Positions 17,457-26,309 of a DNA stretch of 58,975 nucleotides are shown here, piece after piece; the stretch's first letter is position 1; each line of letters starts with the position of its first letter. This stretch comes from Chromatiales bacterium (GTDB lineage: Bacteria; Pseudomonadota; Gammaproteobacteria; Steroidobacterales; GCA-2729495), in contig PBYE01000088.1 in the NCBI GenBank assembly GCA_002729495.1, positions 1 to 58,975 on the forward strand, in the 5' to 3' direction. A model generated the notes under the pieces. The model was not told the origin of the DNA. It worked only from the letters and a program-made list of their open reading frames with translations, and did no database searches. Made by a program: the position numbers and the translations under genes.

Positions 17457-18959
17457 ATGCGCAGGGGGGTTCGCTGGCTATTGCTGGTGGGTGTGTCATT
17501 GGTGCCTCTCACTGCTGTCGCTGGGGGCGACATGGATGGCTACCTGTCAGCATTCAGCGTAAGACAGGGCGAAAGCATTGGCCTGCATGTCTCGATCACA
17601 GAAGCAGACGAATTCGACGTACGCATCTATCGAATCAGCGTACCTACACAGTGGCTGGCCAGTTACGAGGAAAATACAGGGACCGGGTATCCGGAACCGA
17701 ACGATGCCTGGGAGCATGGTGCACAGTGGCCCGTTGCCCTGGAAATACCCATCCCTGAAGATTGGGACAGTGGTATATACAGGGTAGTGCTGTCCTCGGA
17801 ACTTGGTGCCCAGTTTTTATATTTCGTTGTGCGCGAGGACGAACCCGGCAGCGAGTCACCCATCCTCGTCCTCGACAATTCAACGACCTTGATCGCCTAC
17901 AACGAGTGGGGCGGGCGGTCACTCTACTCGAGACCTCGCGGAACTTCCCTGTCCCTGTCGCGTCCCGGTCAGAACAGGGTGTTCAAACACGAACGCCTGT
18001 TTGCGCGCTGGGCCGATCACATGGGCATTTCCGTTGAACATGCTTCCATGCTCGACCTGCACAACGATCCCGAGTTACTCAGCCCGTATTCCACGGTAGT
18101 GATTGTTGGCCACAACGAATACTGGTCATTGGAAATGCGTGAACACTTCGACGCATTCACCCAGGCCGGGGGCAATGCGGTCATCCTTGGCGGGAACACG
18201 ATGTGGTGGCAAATTCGTATCGAAGGAAACAGTCTTATTTGTTACAAGAACGGGAAGATTGACCCCCTGTTCGGCGTGGATGACTCGCAGGTTACGACTT
18301 ACTGGCACATGAACCCGGTCTATGGCTCAGAGGCCAGTTCCATAGGCGTCAGTTTTGCAAACGGTGGTTTCGTGAATCACCAGAATTACCTTCCGGCCAC
18401 CGAAGGTTATGGCGGTTATACAGTGATCGACTGGGGAAGTGACATCTACGCAGGAACCGGCCTGAAAGTCGGTGATCAGTTCGGCACGAGTAGCACGATA
18501 GTTGGCTATGAAGTCGATGGTGTAGCGCTTAACGCCAGTGGCTTGCCTGAGGGCGACGAAGATGACCCGGGCTATTTCACTGTGCTTGCCGCATCACCCG
18601 CGGAAACAGGGAGTTGGGTAGGGCAGGGGACCATGGGGATGTTTCGTGCAGGCGACGGTACCGGCGGTTATATTTTTAATGCCGCGACGGTCGACTGGGC
18701 GGACGGCTTGTGGAAGGAGGGCGATAGGGTTGTGCCCGACCCGATCGTCAGCAAGATTATGCTGAATGTGCTGGCGATGTTTGAGCCGTCTTCAGGGGCC
18801 AGCTGCGAGTTTGCTAATGCCGCGGGTCCTGACTTCGATGATGACGGGCATTGCGATGCCTGCGATAATTGCGTGATGACTCCAAACCCCTTGCAGGGAG
18901 ACAACGGTATCAATAACACGGGCGATGCGTGCAACCAGTATTGCCACGGCAGCGGATAG
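17457..18959 (+). CDS. Secreted DMF-amidohydrolase-like protein with a thrombospondin-3-like tail
   Basis: This 500-residue protein starts at ATG 17457, preceded by GGGAG at 6 bases; an in-frame ATG at 17442 is the alternative. The signal peptide ends near TAVAGG. The central part matches the large C-terminal domain of N,N-dimethylformamidase beta subunits: LIAYNEWGGRSLY, then FKHERLFARWADH, VVIVGHNEYWS and GGNAVILGGNTMWW, a class-I glutaminase-like Rossmann fold. An Ig-like domain precedes it. The C-terminus has DFDDDGHCDACDNC and GDACN, resembling calcium-binding thrombospondin type 3 repeats of secreted proteins. The substrate is unknown. The 5' flank is AT-rich (about 17320-17370) and may hold its promoter. 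Confidence 0.72.
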   Translation: MRRGVRWLLLVGVSLVPLTAVAGGDMDGYLSAFSVRQGESIGLHVSITEADEFDVRIYRISVPTQWLASYEENTGTGYPEPNDAWEHGAQWPVALEIPIPEDWDSGIYRVVLSSELGAQFLYFVVREDEPGSESPILVLDNSTTLIAYNEWGGRSLYSRPRGTSLSLSRPGQNRVFKHERLFARWADHMGISVEHASMLDLHNDPELLSPYSTVVIVGHNEYWSLEMREHFDAFTQAGGNAVILGGNTMWWQIRIEGNSLICYKNGKIDPLFGVDDSQVTTYWHMNPVYGSEASSIGVSFANGGFVNHQNYLPATEGYGGYTVIDWGSDIYAGTGLKVGDQFGTSSTIVGYEVDGVALNASGLPEGDEDDPGYFTVLAASPAETGSWVGQGTMGMFRAGDGTGGYIFNAATVDWADGLWKEGDRVVPDPIVSKIMLNVLAMFEPSSGASCEFANAAGPDFDDDGHCDACDNCVMTPNPLQGDNGINNTGDACNQYCHGSG

Positions 18960-19074
18960 TCGGGGCAGCAATACGAAAGTTTTTGTACTGCCTTTCGACG
19001 GTGTCGAACACAGCGGCGCGTAGCAGGAAGTTGATATCACACTCTGGCCGGTAGTCCGGTAGCGCTAAAGAGCG

Positions 19075-20406
19075 CTAATCACCTAGCTCGAACTGTATCT
19101 GCTCGTGCGAATACCGCTCCGCCCACATGATGGCCGGTATCAGCTCATCATTCTCCCCCAGCCGTTGCTCATGACGGTACTCCCAGGCGACTTTGCCTTC
19201 ACGACTTACCTCAAGTAACCGCCCCCGGTGCGACTCGGTAATGAGCGTGTTGCCGTTTGGTAGTCGTTGCTGCGAGCCCCGCGCGATACTACGAAAGCCC
19301 TTGTCTTTAAGGCCCCTGAAAACCCATTCTTCAGCCATATTCTCAGGATTAATTTCAACTATCCGGGACGCAGGCTTACCGTTCGGACCTGCCTGCAAGT
19401 CAATATTATCAAACAAAAGGATGTTGCCGTTCGTAAGAAAGTCGGCGTCGTGCTGTGCAAACCAGCCACCGCGTTTGAGCCATTTGATCTTTCTTGTTTC
19501 GGAATCGATTATCGCGATCGCATTGAGCTGGCGAAAAGAAACCAGCAAATCGCCCGGCCGGGCGATACTGAATTTGTCAGCCAGTTTTTCAGGTAGCACC
19601 TCGACATCATTGGCATGCAGCAGATTCCCGAGCCCGGGCGGCAGGTTACCGACCGACACATTCGAATTAGGTGAGATTATCAGCGGCAGTACTTGCTCAT
19701 AATCAGAATCCAGGAAGCTGTAAAGCAGAGAAAATCGCTCTTTAAGCTCGCCGTCCGCACTAAAAATCGAAATGCCATCCTCTATATAAGGAGGAATAAC
19801 ATCGGGAAAATCCGGATTGGGTTCAGAGACAATTTTATGGTCGAGTGCAAAAATCCTGCCGTCACCACCCTGATCAAAGGAGTGGTGCAAATGCCGGAAT
19901 TGCTTCCACAGCAAATTGGAATCCTTATCAATCATTGCGATGCCATAGCCATAGGGCGTGGCAGCCCAGCCGGCAAACATAACCAGCAGGCGACCATCCG
20001 GGTACAGATGGGCCTTGCGCAAGAATATGAAGCGGGGCGGAACAGGTTCCTGAACCTCGTCGCCCTCGTCCCACAGTTCAGCATAGGAGGCTTTCCATGT
20101 TTTCCGAACTCTGCCCTCCATGTCGATCAGGTGGACTTGTTCACCGAACGCGGTTGTAAACAGCGTAAAGCCGTCCCCGGTTTTTTCTGTATCCCACTGT
20201 ATGACCCCGGTGTCACCTGAACCGGCTGGAAAGATACCGCCCTGGTTAAACGGGCTGGAGAGTTGTTCGGACTGAACCAGGGTTGCCCCGAGCCCCATAA
20301 AAGCATCCTGCAGAATTTTTCCAGGGAAAAACCCGAAGTACACGGATGCACCGCCGAACACTATCGCCAGGAATGCGATGGCAAGCATTCGTACGAAAGC
20401 AATCAT
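19075..20406 (-). CDS. Arylsulfotransferase-family membrane-anchored protein
   Basis: This 443-residue protein has one N-terminal membrane helix (about 5-27). It then has a six-bladed propeller with the sequence features of the arylsulfotransferase (ASST/Arylsulfotran_2) group: VHLIDMEGRVRKTW, LYPDGRLLVMFAG, HHSFDQGGDGRIFALDHK, LLHANDVEVLP and WFAQHDADFLTNGNILLFDN. The histidines in HANDVE and AQHDAD fall in blade positions that carry active-site residues in ASST. True ASST moves sulfate between phenols in the periplasm, but many family members have no shown activity, so function is uncertain. It converges on the gene before it, with 115 bases between, and is divergent from the stress-protein gene. 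Confidence 0.72.
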   Translation of the reverse strand: MIAFVRMLAIAFLAIVFGGASVYFGFFPGKILQDAFMGLGATLVQSEQLSSPFNQGGIFPAGSGDTGVIQWDTEKTGDGFTLFTTAFGEQVHLIDMEGRVRKTWKASYAELWDEGDEVQEPVPPRFIFLRKAHLYPDGRLLVMFAGWAATPYGYGIAMIDKDSNLLWKQFRHLHHSFDQGGDGRIFALDHKIVSEPNPDFPDVIPPYIEDGISIFSADGELKERFSLLYSFLDSDYEQVLPLIISPNSNVSVGNLPPGLGNLLHANDVEVLPEKLADKFSIARPGDLLVSFRQLNAIAIIDSETRKIKWLKRGGWFAQHDADFLTNGNILLFDNIDLQAGPNGKPASRIVEINPENMAEEWVFRGLKDKGFRSIARGSQQRLPNGNTLITESHRGRLLEVSREGKVAWEYRHEQRLGENDELIPAIMWAERYSHEQIQFELGD

Positions 20407-20840
20407 TCAAGAACTCTTCAATTTGATCCCGCCGTATCATCCCTTGAATCCGATTTGCGTACAACAGGCGGTGCCTGATGATTGATAGCAATCGCGGGAA
20501 GATGAAAAGTCGAGCGGGCCGGCCCCGGGCCATGTATGCGTCTGCAAGACCCAGCCGGAACCGGATCCGTGCGGTGGAACAGGCGAGCCGCCGTGTGCTC
20601 CCAGCCAGGCCTGTCCGTTCGGGCCGATGCCGCCCCCGGCTGATAAACATCAGCTACGCGAGTTTTGACTGCCTGCAGCGTACCGGTACCTGGTGTCCGT
20701 AGATTTAAGGTCATGTTGAACAAGAAAGGACCCGCCAGGCCCCTTTTTTCCACGCATAGACTAAGTGAAAATCCCGATGTATATGCGACCAACGGAGTCG
20801 TTACTATTAATGTATCAGGAGCAGCCGGAGGTGCGGACCC
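20407..20840. other. Intergenic region, 434 bases
   Basis: This gap separates the divergent arylsulfotransferase-like and universal stress protein genes. Short open frames occur on both strands, but none has a ribosome-binding site or recognisable sequence. A TTGAT-AGCA-ATCGC sequence at 20482-20495 resembles an FNR/Anr half-palindrome but is imperfect and about 350 bases from the stress gene. An AT-rich stretch at about 20795-20815 is a plausible place for the stress-gene promoter. I see nothing else. Confidence 0.5.
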
Positions 20841-21705
20841 ATGAAATCAATACTGGTACCTGTCTCGAACCGGCCCGAGTCAAAGACGGCATTACTTGCC
20901 GCAGCGGGCCTCGCTATACGTGTGGATGCCAACATCACTGCATGCCATCTGCGCCCCCACCGCGAAATCGACAGAGACTACAGCCCGGCCGGCGTGCCCT
21001 TGTTCGGAACCCCAAAGAATCAGTGGATCGAACAACTGCATAAAAAGAGCACCATCGCGGCTGCCCGCGAAACAAAAAAGTTTTTTCATGATCTGGTGCC
21101 AGGAACGGGTCTTAAGATTGTCAAGCGAATCCCACTCGGGGCATCCGGTACCGCAATCTGGCAGGAGAAGGCGGGGTCGCCCGACCGGTTGATGTCGATA
21201 CTGGGTCCCGTTAATGACCTTACGGGTATTGTCCCGACCCTCGGCCAAGGCCGGCGTCGCGCGTATGTTCGCACTGTCCGCGCTGTTGCGAAGCAGTCGC
21301 CCCGTGCTGTTTTTGCCCCCGCATCAGTCCAAAGCACCCGGGAAACGTGTTGCAATAGCCTGGCATCAGGGCGCCGAGACCGGCCGCCTGGTCACGGCCG
21401 CAATGCCGATACTGCAAACGGCGGAGCAGGTTACGATTATTCATTGCGGGCCGGAAACCCAGCTTGGGCCAAAGTCATCCCACCTGAAAAGTTACCTGCG
21501 TAACTGGGGGATAGATGCCAAGGTCATTGCTACGCGTGGCCGGAAGGAAGAAATGGAGTTGATGGCCGCCTATCGCGATAGTAAGTCAGACCTGTTGCTG
21601 ATGGGCGCTTACAGCCGGACCCGGTTGCGGGAGATCGTATTCGGCGGCATGACCGAGTACATGCTCTGGAAGGCAAAGATTCCACTCATTATTCAGCATG
21701 CGTGA
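20841..21705 (+). pseudogene. Universal stress protein gene with a single-base frameshift
   Basis: ATG 20841 follows a GGAGGT site and opens a UspA-like domain (MKSILVPVSNRPES, residues 1 to about 125). The frame should continue as a second half with VLSRPSAKAGVARMF, VAIAWHQGAETGR, LLLMGAYSRTRLRE and FGGMTEYML, the hallmark end of the universal stress family, but that part is in the next frame. Removing one G from the GGG at 21224-21226 gives DLTVLSRPSA and a single protein of about 287 residues. Without that correction the first frame runs to 21503 as nonsense. This is either a true disrupting mutation or a base error. The family acts in stress and low-oxygen responses. Confidence 0.8.
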
Positions 21706-21719
21706 CCTGACGGACCGTT

Positions 21720-21878
21720 TTGGATGACCTGAGCCTGCTTGGCGCAATTCTGTTACTGCTTTGCTTCGTAATCTTCACGATCGCAAAGGTCGTGTCCTAT
21801 ATGCGCCAGAGTGAGAAGCAGTGGCAGCAGGTCGATAAGTCGAAGCTCAAAACCTGGGAGGACGACGAGGACGACTGA
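21720..21878 (+). CDS. Small single-pass membrane protein with an acidic tail
   Basis: A 52-codon frame starts at TTG 21720, 14 bases after the stress-protein gene, with ACGGA about 5 bases upstream. It has one membrane helix (about residues 4-22: LLGAILLLLCFVIF), then a cytoplasmic segment MRQSEKQWQQVDKSKL and a strongly acidic end KTWEDDEDD. Small proteins of this layout, with RQSEKQW-X-QVDKSKL followed by acidic residues, occur widely in gammaproteobacteria as uncharacterised proteins. A role is not known. It may share a transcript with the stress-protein gene. Confidence 0.6.
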   Translation: MDDLSLLGAILLLLCFVIFTIAKVVSYMRQSEKQWQQVDKSKLKTWEDDEDD

Positions 21879-21970
21879 CCGCAGGGGTGCGCGGCGTTAA
21901 GTTCGGATAATGGCGGCCTGTTGCAATAGTCGTGGGGCCAGGGTGGTTCAATAAGCGCTTCGAAAGCGAT

Positions 21971-22366
21971 CTACTTTTCTGTTTTTTCAACCCGGCCTAT
22001 ATCTTCAACCCAGCGTTCGAATCCACCGGACATGTGCAGAACATTTTCAGCACCCATATTTTGGGCAGTTTGTGTCGCCAGCGCCGAGCGCCAACCCTTG
22101 TTGCAGTAGAAAATAACTTCGCAGGCATCATCGAAGTAGTCTTTGTAATAAGGACTGTCGGGGTCGATCCAGAATTCCAGCATACCGCGGGGTATGTGTA
22201 CAGAACCGGGTATCTTTCCCTCGCGTTTCAGTTCGCGGATATCACGCAGGTCAACCAGCATAACTCCTTCCTCGCCGATACGCACATCGACCTCGGCGGG
22301 GCTTAAAGCCTGAATTTCGCTTTCAGCTCGGGCAACCAGGTCCATGAATCCAAGTTTTAATTTCAT
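21971..22366 (-). CDS. Single-domain rhodanese
   Basis: This 131-residue protein is one rhodanese domain without a signal peptide. It shows VMLVDLRDIRELKREGKIPGSVHIP, where DLRD and the G-I-P-G-(A/S)-X-X-(I/L)-P region are family hallmarks. The catalytic loop is CNKGWRS, with the cysteine that carries the persulfide. It ends with MSGGFERWVE. It moves sulfane sulfur between small molecules or proteins in the cytoplasm. It is divergent from the TVP38 gene, with 188 bases between them, and no sulfur-metabolism gene is adjacent. Confidence 0.88.
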   Translation of the reverse strand: MKLKLGFMDLVARAESEIQALSPAEVDVRIGEEGVMLVDLRDIRELKREGKIPGSVHIPRGMLEFWIDPDSPYYKDYFDDACEVIFYCNKGWRSALATQTAQNMGAENVLHMSGGFERWVEDIGRVEKTEK

Positions 22367-22554
22367 TATTAAAAAAGCCTTAGCTGTTTGTCTGAAACCA
22401 GATAATACCGGGCATTATGACAGCATCAAAACAACCCGGCATATTATTCGCTGGGCTTCGGTGGCCGGATTTCTCTGTCATGGGAATCCCTGTGGGCCTG
22501 TTGTAGTATCTGTGTGGTCCGTTGCACCGGGCATGCCTTAATGAAAAACCTTTC

Positions 22555-23238
22555 ATGACTAAATTCCGTATCCTGCTAGCCGTACTGATTTGCCTCCTGC
22601 TGGCTGGTATTTTCTGGTTCGACCTTTACCAGTACCTGACGCTTGAGTTTTACCGTGAGCAACAGGAGCTTATCCAGGAATATGTTCATTCTAACCTTCT
22701 GTTATCTATAGTAATATTCTTTACGATCTACATCAGTGCAACGACGATAAGTCTGCCAGTCGCGGGCGTCATGTGCATACTGTCGGGCGCTTTGTTCGGG
22801 ATGGTTTTGGGTACCATCGTTATTTCCCTGGCGAGTACGATTGGCGCGGTCCTGGCGTTTCTTGTCAGCCGTTTTCTGCTGCAGGATCTTGCTGACCGGC
22901 ATTTCCCGAAAGCGACGCAGGTTATTAACGAGGGCATTCTTCGCGACGGCGCCTATTATTTATTTGGCTTGCGGTTAGTGCCGGCTTTTCCATATTTTGT
23001 GCTTAATATGGTCATGGGTGTTACGCATATGCCGGTGTGGACCTATGCCTGGGTAACCCAGCTTGCGCTCCTGCCTATTACACTCATTCTGACCAATGCA
23101 GGCGAGCAGGTTGCACTGATTCAGTCACCCGGTGACATCATGTCTCCGGCCTTAATGGGGTCCCTGATACTGATCGGTGTATTCCCGCTGATTGCAAGAA
23201 AATTGCTGGCAATAATCCAGGTGCGGCGTTCGACCTGA
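22555..23238 (+). CDS. TVP38/TMEM64 family membrane protein
   Basis: This 227-residue protein starts at ATG 22555; the TTG at 22522 in the same frame gives an N-terminus with no membrane character. It has five or six hydrophobic segments and the VTT/DedA-like core: TTISLPVAGVMCILSGALFG, GAVLAFLVSRFL, GLRLVPAFPYFVLNMVMGV and the closing THMPVWTYAW. The re-entrant loop motif F/Y-X-R-L/V-X-P-X-X-P is present as LRLVPAFP. Members are thought to take part in lipid or membrane homeostasis. A five-codon frame (22541-22558) ends on the ATGA of this start. Its stop abuts the convergent membrane-protein gene at 23239. Confidence 0.85.
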   Translation: MTKFRILLAVLICLLLAGIFWFDLYQYLTLEFYREQQELIQEYVHSNLLLSIVIFFTIYISATTISLPVAGVMCILSGALFGMVLGTIVISLASTIGAVLAFLVSRFLLQDLADRHFPKATQVINEGILRDGAYYLFGLRLVPAFPYFVLNMVMGVTHMPVWTYAWVTQLALLPITLILTNAGEQVALIQSPGDIMSPALMGSLILIGVFPLIARKLLAIIQVRRST

Positions 23239-24888
23239 TTAGTTGCTTACGCGGGTCCAGAGGCAATCGGTGTATTCGAAATTAGCCTGCAGGTAGTCCA
23301 TCGCTTCGTTGCTCAGGCCTTCGGTTAACCAGTCCGACATTCCGACTACATAACGCACCTGGCGGGCTTCCATTTCGTCGATAAAGCCCTGTCCATGTGG
23401 ATGCTCACCAGTCAGAACCGCAATAATCTCGCTCACATCGGATAATGCGGCCCAGTAGTAGCCGACATTCTGGTTGAACATGTAACCACCACACTGACTC
23501 CAGATGACGCCGACCGGCTCATCCCGTTCGGTCATAGCAACAAAGCGGTCCGTAAACTCGATCTGCCTGGTTAGCCTGGGATGCTCGGTAAAATTTGTTG
23601 TATTTATCGCGCTCCAGAGCATGCCTCCGGCGACGACGACGGCAATCAGCGTAGCCAGCGCCGGTCCAGCCATAGCATTTCTTCGGGCAATCAATCCGCT
23701 GATAGTAGTTAGCGCATGGCCTATAAAAATTGCCCAGAAGGGCAGGAACATGAGGAAAAACTGCTGATAAAGATCGAGCTTCCAGCCCAGGGTAGTTCCC
23801 AAAGCTACGACTATAAATAACCAGTTACGTTGCCGGGCGGCCTGGTCACCGCGTAGCCGGAGCCTGCCTAGCCAGCAAAGCATACCGACCACGCTCAATG
23901 CTAAAAAGGGCAGTTGATTGGCCGCAAAGTATTTCAGGTTTTGCGCCCCGATGGTCAATTCGCGCGATGGGGAAGCCTCGAATTGGTAACCATTGGACCA
24001 GTAAAGAATTACCTCGATATTCCAGAGAAAGTTGTAGTAGAGAAGCTGGTAGAGCGAATCATGGAACCAGAAATAAACCAGAAAAGGTGCAACAGCGATT
24101 GCAGCGCCGAGTATTATGCCGCGCATATCCCGCCATGCATCCGTCCAGCTAAGGCCGCAGAGCCAGTGACCGGCCAGGTAGAACACGAACACAAAAAACG
24201 GGCCGATACCGGCCTTGGTGTTTGAGAGAATGGATAGAGTGAGCAGGGCTCCCGCAAAAATCGTGTTGCGCGTGGTCGATGACACCGCGCCACCCGACTG
24301 ATTGCGAATAAGAAAGTACACGCCGGCAACCCACAGCATTGACTGCATGGGGTCCCCCCGCATCTCGATACCTTTGGCCTGCACTATATAGAGTGATGCG
24401 TATGCCGCCACCGCCAGCAGCGAGCCGATGCGTGAGAGCATTAGCTGGCGGGCGATGCGCCAGATCAAAAGCATCACAGCGAACGTGGTCGCAAGGCTGA
24501 GCGCACGCGACCAGAACAAGATCTCCAGGCCAGGTTCCGGGTTGAGCAGGTAAACAAGCGCGCCGTTCAGCAGACTGTAAAGGGGACCGTGATGATCCCA
24601 GAAATCCCGGTAAACAATATCGCCCTGCGCGACCAGCCAGGCAATATGAAGGTGTTGCAACTCGTCAGGGTTGATTGGCTTGTTGAATAGCTGGAAAAGG
24701 CTGAAAACGATATTAACAGCCAAAAACAGAGCTATGGCCAGCGTACCAATGGTCGCGGGTTCGGACCACCTGATGTTTCTGTCCTGTGCCATTGATGGAG
24801 TGTGCCAGCTCTGCTTAACCCGGGACGGCGTGTATGATTCCACCTTTCGCAATAAAGAGCCAGTTTTCCGGTATGTATTCACGCTCAC
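23239..24888 (-). CDS. GT39-like polytopic membrane glycosyltransferase
   Basis: This protein is 549 residues from GTG 24888, or 517 residues from ATG 24792 (MAQDRNIRW); neither has a clear Shine-Dalgarno site. After a first helix (about 45-66), PINPDELQHLHIAWL shows the acidic DE of the first periplasmic loop, which is typical of GT39/ArnT/PMT-type enzymes. Then FWDHHGPLYSLLNGALVYLL follows, and there are about ten more hydrophobic segments to residue 420. A periplasmic C-terminal domain contains WSQCGGYMFNQNVGYY. Such enzymes transfer a sugar from a polyprenyl-phosphate donor to a lipid or protein outside the inner membrane. It is divergent from the heptose cluster, so a role in the same surface-glycan pathway is plausible. 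Confidence 0.7.
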   Translation of the reverse strand: MSVNTYRKTGSLLRKVESYTPSRVKQSWHTPSMAQDRNIRWSEPATIGTLAIALFLAVNIVFSLFQLFNKPINPDELQHLHIAWLVAQGDIVYRDFWDHHGPLYSLLNGALVYLLNPEPGLEILFWSRALSLATTFAVMLLIWRIARQLMLSRIGSLLAVAAYASLYIVQAKGIEMRGDPMQSMLWVAGVYFLIRNQSGGAVSSTTRNTIFAGALLTLSILSNTKAGIGPFFVFVFYLAGHWLCGLSWTDAWRDMRGIILGAAIAVAPFLVYFWFHDSLYQLLYYNFLWNIEVILYWSNGYQFEASPSRELTIGAQNLKYFAANQLPFLALSVVGMLCWLGRLRLRGDQAARQRNWLFIVVALGTTLGWKLDLYQQFFLMFLPFWAIFIGHALTTISGLIARRNAMAGPALATLIAVVVAGGMLWSAINTTNFTEHPRLTRQIEFTDRFVAMTERDEPVGVIWSQCGGYMFNQNVGYYWAALSDVSEIIAVLTGEHPHGQGFIDEMEARQVRYVVGMSDWLTEGLSNEAMDYLQANFEYTDCLWTRVSN

Positions 24889-25014
24889 GCGTTAAGGGCC
24901 GCGCTACATAATCTGGTGCTCGTTAAGCTGCACCGGCGGACTCGCCGTGCCCGGGGGAGCTTTCAGCCATCTGGTAGACTTGGGCCGCACAAATTAGCAC
25001 GCTGGGAGCTTTGC

Positions 25015-25719
25015 ATGCCGGTACAAGCGGCAATACTAGCCGGGGGGAAGGGGATGCGTATGCGTTCCGTCAGCGACACACCGAAGGTGTTGCTCCCGTT
25101 GGGCGATAAACCGATCCTGGTTCATCAGCTGGAGTGGCTAAAAAATTCGGGATTTTCCGAGGTCTTCCTTTGCCTGGGTCACCAGTCCGATGTTATCCAG
25201 GAGGCCCTGGGCGACGGCAGCCGATATGGGCTGAAGATCAACTACAAGATCGAGAAAGAGCCCCGCGGCACGGCAGGCGCTGTCCGGGATCTGGGCAGCG
25301 CGATGGGTGACGATCTGCTGGTGATTTACGGGGATTTATTTGTTGATATCGATTGTCGCAAGTTGCTCGAATTTCATGTTTCGCATGACGGCGCAGCAAC
25401 CGTCGTCGTGCGGCGCACCGATCATCCCGAAGACTCCGATCTGGCCCTGGTGAACCCGGATGGACAGATTCAGGCTGTAGGCCGAATGGAGCGAGACGGC
25501 ATATCGAGCGACCTGGGTTGTGCAGCCATCTGGGTGATACGGCGTGAGCTTCTGGATCGTGTGCCAGACGAGGGAGTAAGCGATTTTGCCCGGGATATTT
25601 TCCCGGCGGCCGCGAGTGCAGGTGACAAGTTGATGGCGTATGAAACCTCGGAGCGGGTTCTGGATGTCGGTACGCCTGAGCGCTACAAAGAATTCAATGA
25701 ATCGCTGAGGAATGCCTGA
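25015..25719 (+). CDS. hddC: Heptose-1-phosphate guanylyltransferase (HddC type)
   Basis: This 234-residue nucleotidyltransferase starts at ATG 25015, with GGGAG 7 bases upstream. It has the NTP-binding signature ILAGGKGMRMRSVSDTPK, then PLGDKPILVHQL, KEPRGTAGAV and VIYGDLFVDID, where the aspartate of GD binds metal. It ends in LDVGTPERYKEF. Sugar-nucleotidyl transferases cannot be told apart by sequence alone, but the next three genes make the precursor of GDP-D-glycero-alpha-D-manno-heptose, so this is most likely the final GTP-dependent step. A mannose-1-phosphate or glucose-1-phosphate specificity is the alternative. It leads an operon of four genes, 2 bases before the next. Confidence 0.83.
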   Translation: MPVQAAILAGGKGMRMRSVSDTPKVLLPLGDKPILVHQLEWLKNSGFSEVFLCLGHQSDVIQEALGDGSRYGLKINYKIEKEPRGTAGAVRDLGSAMGDDLLVIYGDLFVDIDCRKLLEFHVSHDGAATVVVRRTDHPEDSDLALVNPDGQIQAVGRMERDGISSDLGCAAIWVIRRELLDRVPDEGVSDFARDIFPAAASAGDKLMAYETSERVLDVGTPERYKEFNESLRNA

Positions 25720-25721
25720 TC

Positions 25722-26309
25722 GTGTCGTGGGCCGTATTTCTCGATCGCGACGGAACGATCAACGAGCCTGTAGGGCTGCTTTCAGAGCCCGATCAGTTGC
25801 AACTGATACCCGGTGTCGCGGCGGCGTTAAAAGAACTGAAGGATGCGGGCGCATTACTTGTGCTGATTACGAATCAACCGGTCGTTGCCCGCGAAATTGT
25901 TGACGAGGAGGGGCTCGCCGGTATCCATACCCGCCTGCAGGAATTGCTCACGGCTGAAGGAGTGCAGCTGGACGGTATTTACTACTGTCCGCATCATCCG
26001 GAAACCGATCATCCGGAAGCGCAGGATCCTCGATACCGACGTGAATGCGAGTGCCGCAAACCGAAGCCGGGTATGATACTCGAGGCAGCGGAACGCTTCG
26101 ATATCGACCTGTCGGCGTCATATTTCGTCGGCGACAGTACGCGTGATATTGCCGCCGCAGAGGCAGCGGGTTGTATCCCCGTTCTTGTCAGGACCGGGGC
26201 CGCAGGAGAGGATGGTACGTGCCCGGACGCCACACCCACCTTTGTGGCGAATGACATGGCCACGGCGGCCGACTGGATTGTAGATCGAAAGCGTAGGGCT
26301 CAAGCGTGA
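25722..26309 (+). CDS. gmhB: D-glycero-D-manno-heptose 1,7-bisphosphate 7-phosphatase
   Basis: This 195-residue HAD-IIIA phosphatase starts at GTG 25722. The catalytic motif is FLDRDGTIN with Asp8 as nucleophile and Asp10 as acid/base; then ITNQPVVAR, and YYCPHHPE with ECECRKPKPGM forming the GmhB zinc site (Cys, His, Cys, Cys), then FVGDSTRDI for the metal. Length and zinc loop fit GmhB (about 190). It removes the C7 phosphate of the heptose bisphosphate in the cytoplasm. It overlaps the kinase gene by 4 bases (GTGA), indicating translational coupling. Confidence 0.9.
   Translation: MSWAVFLDRDGTINEPVGLLSEPDQLQLIPGVAAALKELKDAGALLVLITNQPVVAREIVDEEGLAGIHTRLQELLTAEGVQLDGIYYCPHHPETDHPEAQDPRYRRECECRKPKPGMILEAAERFDIDLSASYFVGDSTRDIAAAEAAGCIPVLVRTGAAGEDGTCPDATPTFVANDMATAADWIVDRKRRAQA

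Noticed and set aside
20482-20495. FNR/Anr-like box TTGAT-N4-ATCGC
   Set aside because: Imperfect second half and about 350 bases from the nearest start codon.
20478-20702. Short open frame (74 codons) before the stress-protein gene
   Set aside because: Low-complexity arginine/proline-rich product, no ribosome site, no family resemblance.
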